A DNA stretch of 16,931 nt from PVC group bacterium (GCA_003567575.1 PWZG01000014.1:1-16931); one strand, 5' to 3'. Shown: positions 1 through 7,085, numbered from the stretch's first letter. Numbers and translations: made by a program. Notes: generated from the letters alone by a model not told the origin.

Positions 1-162
1 CGCGAGACGTTTGCGGGAATGCGCAACGTGTATGCGGGCCTGGGGTGGGAGGAAGCCCTGGCCTGGTTCTCGTATCCCGGCGGACACGACTTCCCCGACA
101 CGGCACGGGAACATGCGTATGATTGGCTGGACCGAAATCTGTTGACATCGGTAACGTCATGA
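1..162 (+). CDS. C-terminal end of an alpha/beta hydrolase (partial)
   Basis: The reading frame is open from the first base and stops with TGA at 160-162, giving the last 53 residues of a protein whose beginning lies outside the window. The segment SYPGGHDFPDTAREHAYDWLD has the look of the C-terminus of an alpha/beta hydrolase of the acetyl-xylan-esterase or dienelactone-hydrolase-like type: the His of GGHDFP would be the last member of the Ser-Asp-His triad and the amphipathic helix ending in WLDRNL closes the fold. The nucleophile elbow is not visible, so substrate and subfamily cannot be given. Similar proteins in polysaccharide degraders remove acyl groups from glycans, which would suit the glycosidase further downstream, but this is inference. 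A run of eight T follows the stop at 164-171 without a convincing stem. Confidence 0.6.
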   Translation, partial: RETFAGMRNVYAGLGWEEALAWFSYPGGHDFPDTAREHAYDWLDRNLLTSVTS

Positions 163-175
163 GTTTTTTTTGAAT

Positions 176-207
176 TGAATATCCAATATACAAAACTGAA
201 TATCCAA
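176..207. repeat. Two 11-bp direct repeats with 21-bp period upstream of the 400-residue gene
   Basis: TGAATATCCAA occurs at 176-186 and again at 197-207, so the copies start exactly 21 bp apart, about two helical turns, on the same face of the DNA. They lie between the hydrolase stop (162) and the ribosome binding site (about 213-219) of the next gene. This could be a tandem operator for a regulator of that gene, or part of a simple intergenic repeat family. The sequence alone does not decide. Confidence 0.4.
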
Positions 208-225
208 CCGAACAAGGAGAAAACC

Positions 226-1428
226 ATGCATGATCTGCACGCCGCCGCCGACCGTTTCTGGAACCTGACCTGGGAGAGGCTTTACCATCCCGCAACGTCG
301 CTGTTTTATGACTTCGTGTCGAGCTACGATCCGGCGCATCGTTTCGATCATCTGCCCACGCCGGAGGAAATCGGGCAAATCATCCCCAATCCCAATGGAT
401 GGAGAACCGGGATGGAGGACAGCACGATTAACGGAGGCGTGATGCTGGCCGCGGTCTGCGACCGCTACGCCGCGACCGGCGAAGATGATCTGCGGGCGCC
501 GGCGGAGCGCATCTTCGCGGGGCTGGAATTGTGCGCGGGCCTGAGTCCGCGCCGGGGATTCATCCTGCGCAGCGTCAGCCCGATCGACGGCAAGTCCTAC
601 TACCCCGAAAGCTCGCGCGACCAGGTGACCCATTTCGTGCATGGCCTGTGGCGCTACGCCAATTCGACGCTGTGCGGCGAGGCCGAACGGGCGAGGGTTC
701 GCGCGGCGATGACCCATGTCTGCGCCGACATGGAGCGGGCGGTGACGCCGGAACACGATTACCATTACGGTCGCGAGAACGGCATTCCGGGCGGCGTATC
801 GAAGATGTGGGGCGAGGGCGTCCAGCCGCACGAGGTGTTCCGCCTGCCGATGGTCTACGCGGTCGGCTGGGATGTGACCGGCGAAGAGCATTGGCGCGAG
901 CTGGCGCTTCGGTTCGCGAACGACGGGATGGACCTGGCGGAACAACTCGATGCCGAAGGGATGGGCTGCGCCTATGCCCTTTTCCAGCACCAGGTCTCGC
1001 TCGAGGTGCTGGCCGATGTGGATCTGGGCGATCCGGCTTTGCAGCAGCGGATGCGCGGCCTGATGCGCGGCGTGGCCGCGGGAATGGACCGGTTCCTGGG
1101 CGCATTCGACACCTATGCGGACGTGGACGTCGCCACGCTCAAGCTGTGCGACTGGCGCACCGGCCCCCGCTGGATCCGGAATTTCATCGATGGCGACTAC
1201 TGGGGACCGGAATGGTCCGAAACCTTCCGAGGCGCTTTCCGTCCGCTACGCGAGGCGGCGGAAACGCTGCTGTGCATATTGATGGCCGCGCCCGAACCGC
1301 TTTCCGGCAAACGCCTCGATCTGCTTGCCCGGACGCTGATGGAACCGGATTCGCGGCTTGTATTCAACTACGCCATGCTTTATCCTCAGGCGGTGTACTG
1401 GAGGCATGTTCGCAATCTGAAACACTGA
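226..1428 (+). CDS. Conserved hypothetical protein, probably all-helical toroid fold
   Basis: A 400-residue soluble protein with no signal peptide or membrane segment. I chose ATG 226 over the in-frame ATG at 175 because AAGGAG stands at 214-219, just before it, while the extra N-terminal residues from 175 would be encoded by the intergenic direct repeats. The sequence is rich in Trp, Tyr and His in helical periodicity, with segments such as DSTINGGVMLAAVCDRYAAT and GGVSKMWGEGVQPHEVFRLP. It reminds me of (alpha/alpha)6-barrel glycan-processing proteins, but I cannot assign a glycoside hydrolase family or name catalytic residues. Its neighbours (hydrolase before, propeller and GH31 after) make a carbohydrate role plausible. 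Before the insertion at 1432-1566 its stop codon would have been only 24 bp from the next start, so it was probably the upstream member of an operon with the LVIVD gene. Confidence 0.7.
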   Translation: MHDLHAAADRFWNLTWERLYHPATSLFYDFVSSYDPAHRFDHLPTPEEIGQIIPNPNGWRTGMEDSTINGGVMLAAVCDRYAATGEDDLRAPAERIFAGLELCAGLSPRRGFILRSVSPIDGKSYYPESSRDQVTHFVHGLWRYANSTLCGEAERARVRAAMTHVCADMERAVTPEHDYHYGRENGIPGGVSKMWGEGVQPHEVFRLPMVYAVGWDVTGEEHWRELALRFANDGMDLAEQLDAEGMGCAYALFQHQVSLEVLADVDLGDPALQQRMRGLMRGVAAGMDRFLGAFDTYADVDVATLKLCDWRTGPRWIRNFIDGDYWGPEWSETFRGAFRPLREAAETLLCILMAAPEPLSGKRLDLLARTLMEPDSRLVFNYAMLYPQAVYWRHVRNLKH

Positions 1429-1431
1429 AAC

Positions 1432-1566
1432 GAATGGCACTTACTTAAGCTGACCCCTCAATGCGTAGTACGCCTGGAGACGGCCGTCCTCGGCCGTTTT
1501 TTTTCCGGCGGAGGACCGCCGGCTCCAGTCGAGGCTGTACGGATGCGCCTTAAGTAAACGCCATTC
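1432..1566. mobile_element. MITE-like insertion with terminal inverted repeats and 11-bp target duplication
   Basis: The ends 1432-1449 and 1549-1566 are inverted repeats of each other (GAATGGC, two differing bases, TTACTTAAG; 16 of 18 positions pair). Directly outside them AACACTGAAAC is present at 1421-1431 and again at 1567-1577, an exact 11-bp direct duplication. This is the anatomy of a small non-autonomous transposable element. There is no open reading frame of note inside; the centre is two GC hairpins (1480-1497 and 1505-1522) with a T-run between. The left duplication includes the TGA stop of the upstream gene at 1426-1428. Terminal repeats of this size with an 11-bp duplication would be compatible with an IS4-like transposase acting in trans, but no transposase is in the window. 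Confidence 0.75.
1480..1504 (+). terminator. Rho-independent terminator inside the MITE-like element
   Basis: ACGGCCG, loop TCCT, CGGCCGT forms a perfect 7-bp stem (1480-1497), and the last T begins a run of eight T (1497-1504). This is a textbook intrinsic terminator for + strand transcription. A second perfect 7-bp hairpin (1505-1522, CCGGCGG, loop AGGA, CCGCCGG) follows immediately; read on the - strand it is followed by eight A instead, so only + strand transcripts would stop here. The structure now separates the 400-residue gene from the LVIVD gene. Confidence 0.75.
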
Positions 1567-1598
1567 AACACTGAAACAAACTCTCACTGAAAGGTGAT

Positions 1599-3503
1599 AT
1601 GAAACGAAACCTGCGAATAACAATGATCGGATTCTCCTTGTTGGTAATCATCACGGCGATGTTACGAGCCGAACCGTCGGATGCCTGGCGGTACGCGACC
1701 TGGTTCCCCGCCGGACCCGGAGGATCGCTGGCAGTGCGGGATGGGAATGTTTTGGTGCTTAATGGATGGACACGCGGTGATGCCGTGCTGGTGTTCGACG
1801 CGCAAGATCCGGCCGCCCCGCGTTTCGTGAGCGGTTTACCGGGACGGGGATACCTGCGTGCAGGCACGTTTCATAAAAATTATTTCTATATTCCCGCCAC
1901 CTGGTTTTCGGTGATGGTAGTCGATGTCAGCGATATGACGCGCCCACACATGACACGCAATCTGTTTTTGAATTTCCCCGGCGGCGACGCGGAGTGTCTG
2001 GCGATCGACGGCGATCGGCTTTATGTGGGTGGCCGCGGCGGTGGCCTACGCATTTTCGATGTTTCCCAACCCGGAGCGCCGATGCCGGTGGCCTGGCACC
2101 CTCAATTCGCGGAACGAATGGCGCAAATCGTTGTTTCCGGCCGCCGCATGGTTTTACGGCCGAACCGCGGGGAATCCATTCTGGCAACGGTCACGGATGA
2201 CGAGATAATCGAACAATCGCGGCTACGCCTTGGTGGTCACGTGCGACTGCTCGGTTCCGTGCTCTACGAGGTGACGTCTCGCGAACTGATCGTGCATGAC
2301 GTATCGGATATGACGGCGCCGGAAATCGTGGGCCGGTTTCCAGGTGTGTCGCCCGTCGGTATGACGGCGCCGGACCGGATGCTGATGCGCGGACCGGATA
2401 CGGCATTGACCCTGCTCGATGTCTCGAACCCGTTGCAACCCGTTCCCCTAAAAGAGATGATGATGCCGGAAGATGTGACGCCGGGGCAAATGACGGTTGA
2501 AGGCGATTTGCTTTACGTCATGGATACCGGCCGCTACAGTTTACGGACTTTCGATCTGAGCGGCGATGCGGTGGAACCGTTGGGTGAATCCTTTGTGATA
2601 CGTAACGCCGGCAACCTGGCACTGAGCGCGGACGGCCACGTCTTTTTGAGTTATGCGCAAGGGGGGCAGACTACGGTCCTGACGATGGCGGCGGACATCC
2701 GCGACGCTGTTGATTTTACGGCGCGGTTGACCCATTCGGGCGAAGGATTCATGCTGCACGACACGCATAACGCAGCCGCCGTCGCGCGTATCGGCAACTT
2801 TTTGTTGAGCGGGGACGGTGTGCTGGATGTATCGGATCCGTTAGCGCCCGTGATGCTTCATCCGCGAACGCGCGCGGCCGGCGATATTGCCGTTCGCGGC
2901 GGTCTGGCCGCGTTGGCGCAAGGCGACCGGGTCACGCTGCTGGATGTGTCGCAACTGCCGCAACGGGTTGTTCTTGGCGAATACCGGCCGGGTGGCGAAG
3001 GCGACCACTTTGCGGGTGTGGCGCTGGGCGACGGCATGGTCTATGTGGTCAATCGCGCCGCTGGCCAATCGCGGGTTGAGATTCTCGATATTAGTGATCC
3101 GGCACAACCGCGCCGCGTGGGACTATGCGATGTGCCGACGGCGATTGTCGCGGTATTGCATGAAGACGAAAAGCTATTGTACGTGCCCGGCGCGAGCGGC
3201 GGCGGTATGACCCTCGTGGATGTGTCCGATCCGTCCGCGCCCCGTGCGCTGACAACGCTCGCGGGTCTGCTGGATACCGCCTGTTACCGGATTCGCATCC
3301 ATGGCGGGAAACTCTATTATACCGACAGCATGCGCGGCATCAAGGTGGCGGATCTGGCCGACCCGCGTCAACCGGTTCTGATCGAGACTCACATGGGCGC
3401 CACGCAACACAGCGCCTCGTATACCGATTTCGAAATCCGTGACCATAAACTTTACGGATTACGCTATTCACACCTCGACGTATGGGAACTGGCGGTTGAA
3501 TGA
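1599..3503 (+). CDS. Exported LVIVD-repeat beta-propeller protein
   Basis: 634 residues starting at ATG 1599, preceded by AAGGTG at 1591. The N-terminus has a Sec signal: MKRNLR, a hydrophobic stretch ITMIGFSLLVIITAML and a likely cleavage near RA-EPS (about residue 24). The rest is a string of about 40-60-residue units, each with the LVIVD core of the form LxVxDVSDPxxP: LRIFDVSQPGAPMPV, LIVHDVSDMTAPEIV, LTLLDVSNPLQPVPL, VLDVSDPLAPVML, VTLLDVSQLPQRVVL, VEILDISDPAQPRRV, MTLVDVSDPSAPRAL and IKVADLADPRQPVLI. Such repeats fold into beta-propellers found in secreted or surface proteins of unknown ligand; no catalytic residues are known for the family. Expected location is periplasm or outside the cell. 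A terminator-bearing insertion lies just upstream, so it now probably depends on its own promoter. A truncated relative lies at 4132-4488. Confidence 0.85.
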   Translation: MKRNLRITMIGFSLLVIITAMLRAEPSDAWRYATWFPAGPGGSLAVRDGNVLVLNGWTRGDAVLVFDAQDPAAPRFVSGLPGRGYLRAGTFHKNYFYIPATWFSVMVVDVSDMTRPHMTRNLFLNFPGGDAECLAIDGDRLYVGGRGGGLRIFDVSQPGAPMPVAWHPQFAERMAQIVVSGRRMVLRPNRGESILATVTDDEIIEQSRLRLGGHVRLLGSVLYEVTSRELIVHDVSDMTAPEIVGRFPGVSPVGMTAPDRMLMRGPDTALTLLDVSNPLQPVPLKEMMMPEDVTPGQMTVEGDLLYVMDTGRYSLRTFDLSGDAVEPLGESFVIRNAGNLALSADGHVFLSYAQGGQTTVLTMAADIRDAVDFTARLTHSGEGFMLHDTHNAAAVARIGNFLLSGDGVLDVSDPLAPVMLHPRTRAAGDIAVRGGLAALAQGDRVTLLDVSQLPQRVVLGEYRPGGEGDHFAGVALGDGMVYVVNRAAGQSRVEILDISDPAQPRRVGLCDVPTAIVAVLHEDEKLLYVPGASGGGMTLVDVSDPSAPRALTTLAGLLDTACYRIRIHGGKLYYTDSMRGIKVADLADPRQPVLIETHMGATQHSASYTDFEIRDHKLYGLRYSHLDVWELAVE

Positions 3504-3539
3504 CGACGGTAACTAACGGAAACCGGGGTATTCCATTGA

Positions 3540-3569
3540 CTGTCATCCCGAGCTTGTCGAGGGATCTGC
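3540..3569 (+). repeat. REP-like repeat, copy 1 (left arm around the GIY-YIG gene)
   Basis: A 30-bp unit that begins CTGTCATCCCGAGC and ends GTCGAGGGATCTGC. It is an exact reverse complement of 3931-3960. Inside the unit ATCCC and GGGAT can pair across an 11-nt loop, so each unit is an imperfect palindrome, as REP elements are. Related copies are at 4029-4055, 16811-16838 and 16857-16886. Confidence 0.85.
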
Positions 3570-3591
3570 GTTACGGGGATGAAGCAGCGGG

Positions 3592-3957
3592 ATGAAGCAA
3601 TATTACGTATACATGGTCACAAACAAAGGACGAACGACGCTGTACACAGGAATAACGAACAGCTTGATGCGGCGGGTGTCGCAGCATCGGCAAGGAGATG
3701 TTCCGGGGTTCAGCAAACGCTACAATACGAATCGTCTGGTCTACTACGAACAGTACAATGATGTGCGGGATGCAATTGCCCGGGAGAAGCAGATCAAGGG
3801 ATGGTCGCGTAAGAAGAAGGAAGCGCTTGTTTTCAGCATGAATCCGACGTGGACGGATTTGGCCGTTTCGGTGCTCGGGCAGAAGCATGCCCCATCGAAC
3901 CGATGGCAAGACCGGCGTAATTGGCACGCGGCAGATCCCTCGACAAGCTCGGGATGA
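3592..3957 (+). CDS. Small GIY-YIG nuclease inside a REP-like inverted pair
   Basis: 121 residues with the single-domain GIY-YIG endonuclease pattern: VYM at 6-8 and YTG at 18-20 stand for the GIY and YIG strands, Arg27/Arg28 and His32 follow in the first helix, and Glu65 in REKQIKGW is the expected metal-binding glutamate; the family end MNPTWTDL is at 83-90. Members cut DNA; the biological role of these short stand-alone proteins is mostly unknown. The last residues (ADPSTSSG) and the stop codon are read from the right-hand repeat arm (3931-3960), so gene and repeat form one unit. The start is marked by a 13-bp tandem duplication containing GGGATGAAGCA (3576-3586 and 3589-3599), which gives an out-of-frame ATG at 3579 besides the true one at 3592. 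The DNA-cutting function is a family inference; mobility is my inference from the layout. Confidence 0.85.
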   Translation: MKQYYVYMVTNKGRTTLYTGITNSLMRRVSQHRQGDVPGFSKRYNTNRLVYYEQYNDVRDAIAREKQIKGWSRKKKEALVFSMNPTWTDLAVSVLGQKHAPSNRWQDRRNWHAADPSTSSG

Positions 3958-3960
3958 CAG
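3931..3960 (-). repeat. REP-like repeat, copy 2 (right arm around the GIY-YIG gene)
   Basis: Exact 30-bp reverse complement of 3540-3569. It encodes the C-terminal residues and TGA stop (3955-3957) of the nuclease gene. The two arms enclose a 421-bp cassette (3540-3960). I see no direct duplication just outside the arms, unlike the MITE-like element at 1432-1566. Confidence 0.85.
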
Positions 3961-3970
3961 AAAGTGTGAA

Positions 3971-3991
3971 CTACTGTGGTGTCCGACAAAT
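3971..3991 (+). repeat. Short repeat box shared with the right end of the window
   Basis: This 21-bp stretch, which ends in TGTCCGACAAAT, matches 16773-16793 at 19 of 21 positions. At the right end of the window the matching stretch forms one arm of an inverted repeat (16772-16786 with 16917-16931). Here TGTGGTG at 3975-3981 can pair with CACCACA at 4019-4025, so a small palindromic element of the same family may fill 3971-4028, between two REP-like copies. Confidence 0.55.
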
Positions 3992-4028
3992 GGAGTGAAT
4001 CAATCTGGTGTCATTCAGCACCACACAA

Positions 4029-4055
4029 TGTCATCCCGAGCTTGTCGAGGGATCT
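4029..4055 (+). repeat. REP-like repeat, copy 3
   Basis: A 27-bp exact copy of the central part of the 3540-3569 unit in the same direction, with TGTCATCCCGAGC at its left and GTCGAGGGATCT at its right. It stands 76 bp upstream of the truncated LVIVD gene. The gene-free stretch 3958-4131 holds this copy, the box at 3971-3991 and, near its end, the ribosome binding site AAGGAAAAGGA of the next gene. Confidence 0.8.
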
Positions 4056-4131
4056 CACGAAAAGGCCTGCGGCAAAGGCTCGAACATGCTGCATTACTAA
4101 TGACGCTTTATAAAAAGGAAAAGGATTCATC

Positions 4132-4488
4132 ATGAACTTGAAAACAACGGTTGTCCTGCTCAGTCTCAGTCTCAGCCTGTCCGCTCTTGCAACGGCCGTC
4201 GCCGCCGATGTTCCGGAATATGGGCGCGGGTACGATGTCTATACGACATCCAGTTCCGCGGTCTTGCGCGGCAAAACCGTGTTTCTCACCTGGCCCGCCG
4301 GCGCCAATCGGCCGGAACGGTATCTGGTCGCGGTCGATGTGGCGGACGCCGCGACGCCGAAACTGCTGGATAAACTGGCGCTTGACGGGACAACGGTATA
4401 TCTCATCGATCAATCGTTCGGGTTGCGTCTTGTCGATATATCCCGGCCGGAACGTCCGGTCCAAATCGGAAACGGATTGGAGTTATGA
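4132..4488 (+). CDS. Truncated exported LVIVD-type protein, probable remnant
   Basis: 118 residues. The start ATG 4132 follows a good AAGGAAAAGGA site. Residues 1-25 are a clear signal peptide (MNLKTTVVLLSLSLSLSALA, cleavage near AVAA-DV). After it come only about two propeller-like units: YLVAVDVADAATPKLLDKLALDG and, directly joined, TTVYLIDQSFGLRLVDIS with PERPVQIG. Full LVIVD propellers need several more blades (the neighbour at 1599-3503 has 634 residues), and the middle of a unit seems to be missing between LALDG and TTVYL. I therefore read it as an internally deleted copy that keeps an open frame. Its stop codon overlaps the GH31 start by 4 bp (ATGA), so it may still serve to couple translation to that gene. 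It could also be a small functional exported protein; I cannot exclude this. Confidence 0.55.
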   Translation: MNLKTTVVLLSLSLSLSALATAVAADVPEYGRGYDVYTTSSSAVLRGKTVFLTWPAGANRPERYLVAVDVADAATPKLLDKLALDGTTVYLIDQSFGLRLVDISRPERPVQIGNGLEL

Positions 4489-6749
4489 CATTGATTCCGC
4501 ATGATTCAACAAAATCCGCTGTAGAACAAACCGCCGTTGTGGTGGAGGGCGACGCGCGGTTTACCGTGATTACCCCTCATTGTATTCGGCTTGAATACGC
4601 GCCGCGGTACGGGTTCGTGGATGCGCCGACCCTGTTTGCGGTCGATCGTGCGGCACGATACGAAGGCGGCGCCGTAACCCGTCGTGACGGGATGCTGATG
4701 ATCGACACTGGGCGTCTGCAGGTTTCCTATACGCCGGATGGTCAAGCGTTTCATCCCGGTAATCTGAATGCGACGATTAGTTACGGCAACCGGTCCGTCA
4801 CCTGGGAGCCGGGTCAGAAGAACAAGCATAATCTCGGCGGCCCGTTATCGACGCTGGACGGTATGTCGGGCGCGGCGCCGCTGCCGGACGGCTTACTGGC
4901 GCGCGACGGGTGGTTTTTGTTGGACGACAGCGGCCGCCATATTCTGGTCGACGACTGGATTGCGCAACGGCCGGGTGGTCTGCCGGTTGAACGCGGATTG
5001 GCGCACGAACAGGACATTGATTGGTACCTGTTCGGTTACGGCACGGATTACCGGGCGGCATTAAAGTCTCTGGCGGCCGTCGCCGGTCGCGCGGCCATGC
5101 CGCGGCGGCATGTGCTGGGTTCCTGGTATTGCCGCTGGCATCCCTATACCTCCGAAGATTTTCGCCGGATTGTCGAGGAATATCGCGAGCACGATTTCCC
5201 GCTTGATATCCTGGTGATGGATATGGATTGGCATACGCTTGATGCCCGGGCCGGCATGGGACATTGCCGGACGCTGGGCTGGACCGGCTATAGCTGGAAC
5301 CGTGACCTGTTGCCGGATGCCGAAACACTGCTGCGGGAATTGAAAGCCGACGGGATTCGCGTCACGCTGAACGATCATCCCGCCGATGGAATTCGTGATC
5401 ATGAAGCCTGTTATCGAGAATTCATGCGCCGGATCGGCCTGCAACCGCGGCCAGGCCAGAATCCGCCGTACGACCCCGGGAACCGGCGTTATCTGGAGGC
5501 CGTCTTCGCAACCGCGCATACGCCGCTGGAAGCGCAGGGTGTGGATTTCTGGTGGATTGACTGGCAGCAGGATTACGCGTTTCCGTACGTTACCGGGGTA
5601 CCGGGGTTGCGGCATCTGCCATGGCTCAACGAACGGTATTACCGGTTTTCGGAACGCGACGATGCCCGTCGCGGCCAGATTTTCAGTCGCTGGGGCGGCT
5701 GGGGCGATCACCGGCATCCCATCCATTTTTCCGGCGATGCCGTGGCTACCTGGGATATGCTGGCTTTTCAGGTTCCATTTACGCTGGCCTCCGGCAATAC
5801 CGGTTGCTTTTTCTGGGCGCACGATGTCGGCGGCTTCGGCGGCGAACGCAACCCCGAATGTTATACGCGCTGGGTACAGTTTTGCGCCTTGTCCGCGGCT
5901 TTGCGCTTACATTCCAGCGGCGATCACCTGGACCGCCGGCCCTGGCTTTGGGGGCAACCCTACGTGGACGCCATGCGCGCGGCATTCCGTCTGCGAACCC
6001 GGTTGTTCCCATACATTTATAGCGCCGTACGCCAGTGCTATGACGAGATGCTGCCGTTGCTGCGACCGATGTACCTGGATGCGCCCGAGGAGCCCGAGGC
6101 GTACGCTCATGAGACACAATACCTGTTCGGCGACAACCTGTTGGTCGCGCCGATCGTGACCCCCGGGCAGGGATCAGATCACCGGGCTTCCCGTATCGTC
6201 TGGCTGCCGCCGGGCGTCTGGTACAATTTGCTGAGCGGCGAACGGCTGGAAGGTGGCCGAACCGTCACCATCCGGGCCACGATCGACGAGATTCCCGTCT
6301 ATGCGCGCGCCGGCATACCGTTACCGATGCAGCCCGATACACCGCGTATGAGCGCCACCCCGTGGTCGACGCTTATCGTCCGTTGCTATCCCGGCGAACG
6401 CGGCGAGACCCTTCTTTACGAGGATGACGGGCAAAGCCGGGGCTACCTGGACGGCGCCTGTGCCTGGACGCAGTTGCGATATGAATGCCGCGGTAACCGT
6501 ATCCGGCTGCAAATCGGTCCCGCGGAAGGGACCTTTGCCGGTCAATTGGATCGGCGCGCTTACCGGATCGAATTACCCTGCACACAACCGGTGCGCGAGG
6601 CGAAGCTTAACGGAAGGTGCGTTGCGGTAGCCTACGATGCCGCGCAACGGATGAACGTTGTGGAAACGCCGCCATATACGATCAGGGAGCCTATCGAAAT
6701 CGTTGTGACCACCGGAAAAAATGGCGAGACATATCGCAAGCGATCCTGA
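4485..6749 (+). CDS. Glycoside hydrolase family 31 (alpha-glucosidase or alpha-xylosidase type)
   Basis: 754 residues, no signal peptide, so probably cytoplasmic. Layout follows GH31: an N-terminal beta-sandwich (about 15-190), a catalytic (beta/alpha)8 barrel (about 205-520) and C-terminal beta domains. Landmarks are LGSWYCRWHPYT (211-222), FPLDILVMDMDWH (238-250), the nucleophile strand GVDFWWIDWQ with Asp359, the acid/base loop FSGDAVATWD with Asp418, and FFWAHDVGGFGG (442-453). The retaining mechanism and action on alpha-linked glucosides or xylosides are known for the family; the exact substrate cannot be read. The nucleophile strand reads WIDWQ rather than the WxDMNE of classical members, which points to one of the divergent bacterial subfamilies. 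The start ATG overlaps the preceding stop by 4 bp, with GGAG at 4479-4482 unusually close to it, so expression probably relies on translational coupling. It ends 12 bp from the convergent cutA gene, with no visible terminator between. Confidence 0.9.
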   Translation: MTLIPHDSTKSAVEQTAVVVEGDARFTVITPHCIRLEYAPRYGFVDAPTLFAVDRAARYEGGAVTRRDGMLMIDTGRLQVSYTPDGQAFHPGNLNATISYGNRSVTWEPGQKNKHNLGGPLSTLDGMSGAAPLPDGLLARDGWFLLDDSGRHILVDDWIAQRPGGLPVERGLAHEQDIDWYLFGYGTDYRAALKSLAAVAGRAAMPRRHVLGSWYCRWHPYTSEDFRRIVEEYREHDFPLDILVMDMDWHTLDARAGMGHCRTLGWTGYSWNRDLLPDAETLLRELKADGIRVTLNDHPADGIRDHEACYREFMRRIGLQPRPGQNPPYDPGNRRYLEAVFATAHTPLEAQGVDFWWIDWQQDYAFPYVTGVPGLRHLPWLNERYYRFSERDDARRGQIFSRWGGWGDHRHPIHFSGDAVATWDMLAFQVPFTLASGNTGCFFWAHDVGGFGGERNPECYTRWVQFCALSAALRLHSSGDHLDRRPWLWGQPYVDAMRAAFRLRTRLFPYIYSAVRQCYDEMLPLLRPMYLDAPEEPEAYAHETQYLFGDNLLVAPIVTPGQGSDHRASRIVWLPPGVWYNLLSGERLEGGRTVTIRATIDEIPVYARAGIPLPMQPDTPRMSATPWSTLIVRCYPGERGETLLYEDDGQSRGYLDGACAWTQLRYECRGNRIRLQIGPAEGTFAGQLDRRAYRIELPCTQPVREAKLNGRCVAVAYDAAQRMNVVETPPYTIREPIEIVVTTGKNGETYRKRS

Positions 6750-6761
6750 TTCGTGACGAGC

Positions 6762-7085
6762 TCAACCTGTTTGCGCACGAATCCAATCGAGATATTCCGG
6801 TAAGCCGCCGGTAATGGGCAGAACGATGATTTCCGGCATCTCGTAATCGTGATGTTCGCGGATGCATTGCTGTAACGCCGCGGATTTGTGCGTTGTGGTT
6901 TTGGCTTGCAGCAGGATTTCACGGTCATTTTCCATGTTGCCGTTCCAGCGATACATGCTTTCAACAGGGAACCATTGGACACAGGCGGCCGTCCGCGATT
7001 CAATAATGGCCGTTGCCAGGGCGCGTGCCTTGTTGACATCGGCAACCGTGGTAATTATGGCGCAGCAATCAGTCGTTTTCATCAT
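6762..7085 (-). CDS. cutA: CutA family protein
   Basis: 107 residues, the usual length for CutA, a ferredoxin-like fold that forms stable trimers and is linked to divalent cation (copper) tolerance in E. coli, although its true role in most bacteria is unsettled. The whole family pattern is visible: AIITTVADVNKARALATAII at the start, RTAACVQWFPVESMYRWNG (31-49), the MENDREILLQAKTT strand, IREHHDYEMPEIIVLPI (75-91) and the final YLDWIRAQ. It is the last gene of a three-gene operon: its start lies 5 bp after the nitroreductase stop and no strong ribosome binding site is visible there, so translational coupling is likely. An ATG one codon downstream (7082) is an equal alternative start. Confidence 0.93.
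   Translation of the reverse strand: MMKTTDCCAIITTVADVNKARALATAIIESRTAACVQWFPVESMYRWNGNMENDREILLQAKTTTHKSAALQQCIREHHDYEMPEIIVLPITGGLPEYLDWIRAQTG

Noticed and set aside
143..171. Terminator after the partial hydrolase gene
   Set aside because: Eight T are present at 164-171, but only TGAC/GTCA (4 bp) could pair before them, too weak a stem.
157..990. Long frame on the - strand opposite the 400-residue gene
   Set aside because: It mirrors a GC-rich gene, has low-complexity Arg/His/Ala composition and no recognisable domain. The + strand frame has a good ribosome binding site and protein-like sequence.
3540..4055. CRISPR array from the repeated 27-30-bp units
   Set aside because: The copies are in both orientations, irregularly spaced and enclose a gene; there are no regular spacers and no cas genes.
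5061..5822. Long frame on the - strand opposite GH31
   Set aside because: It lies entirely within the conserved GH31 catalytic domain and shows no domain of its own.
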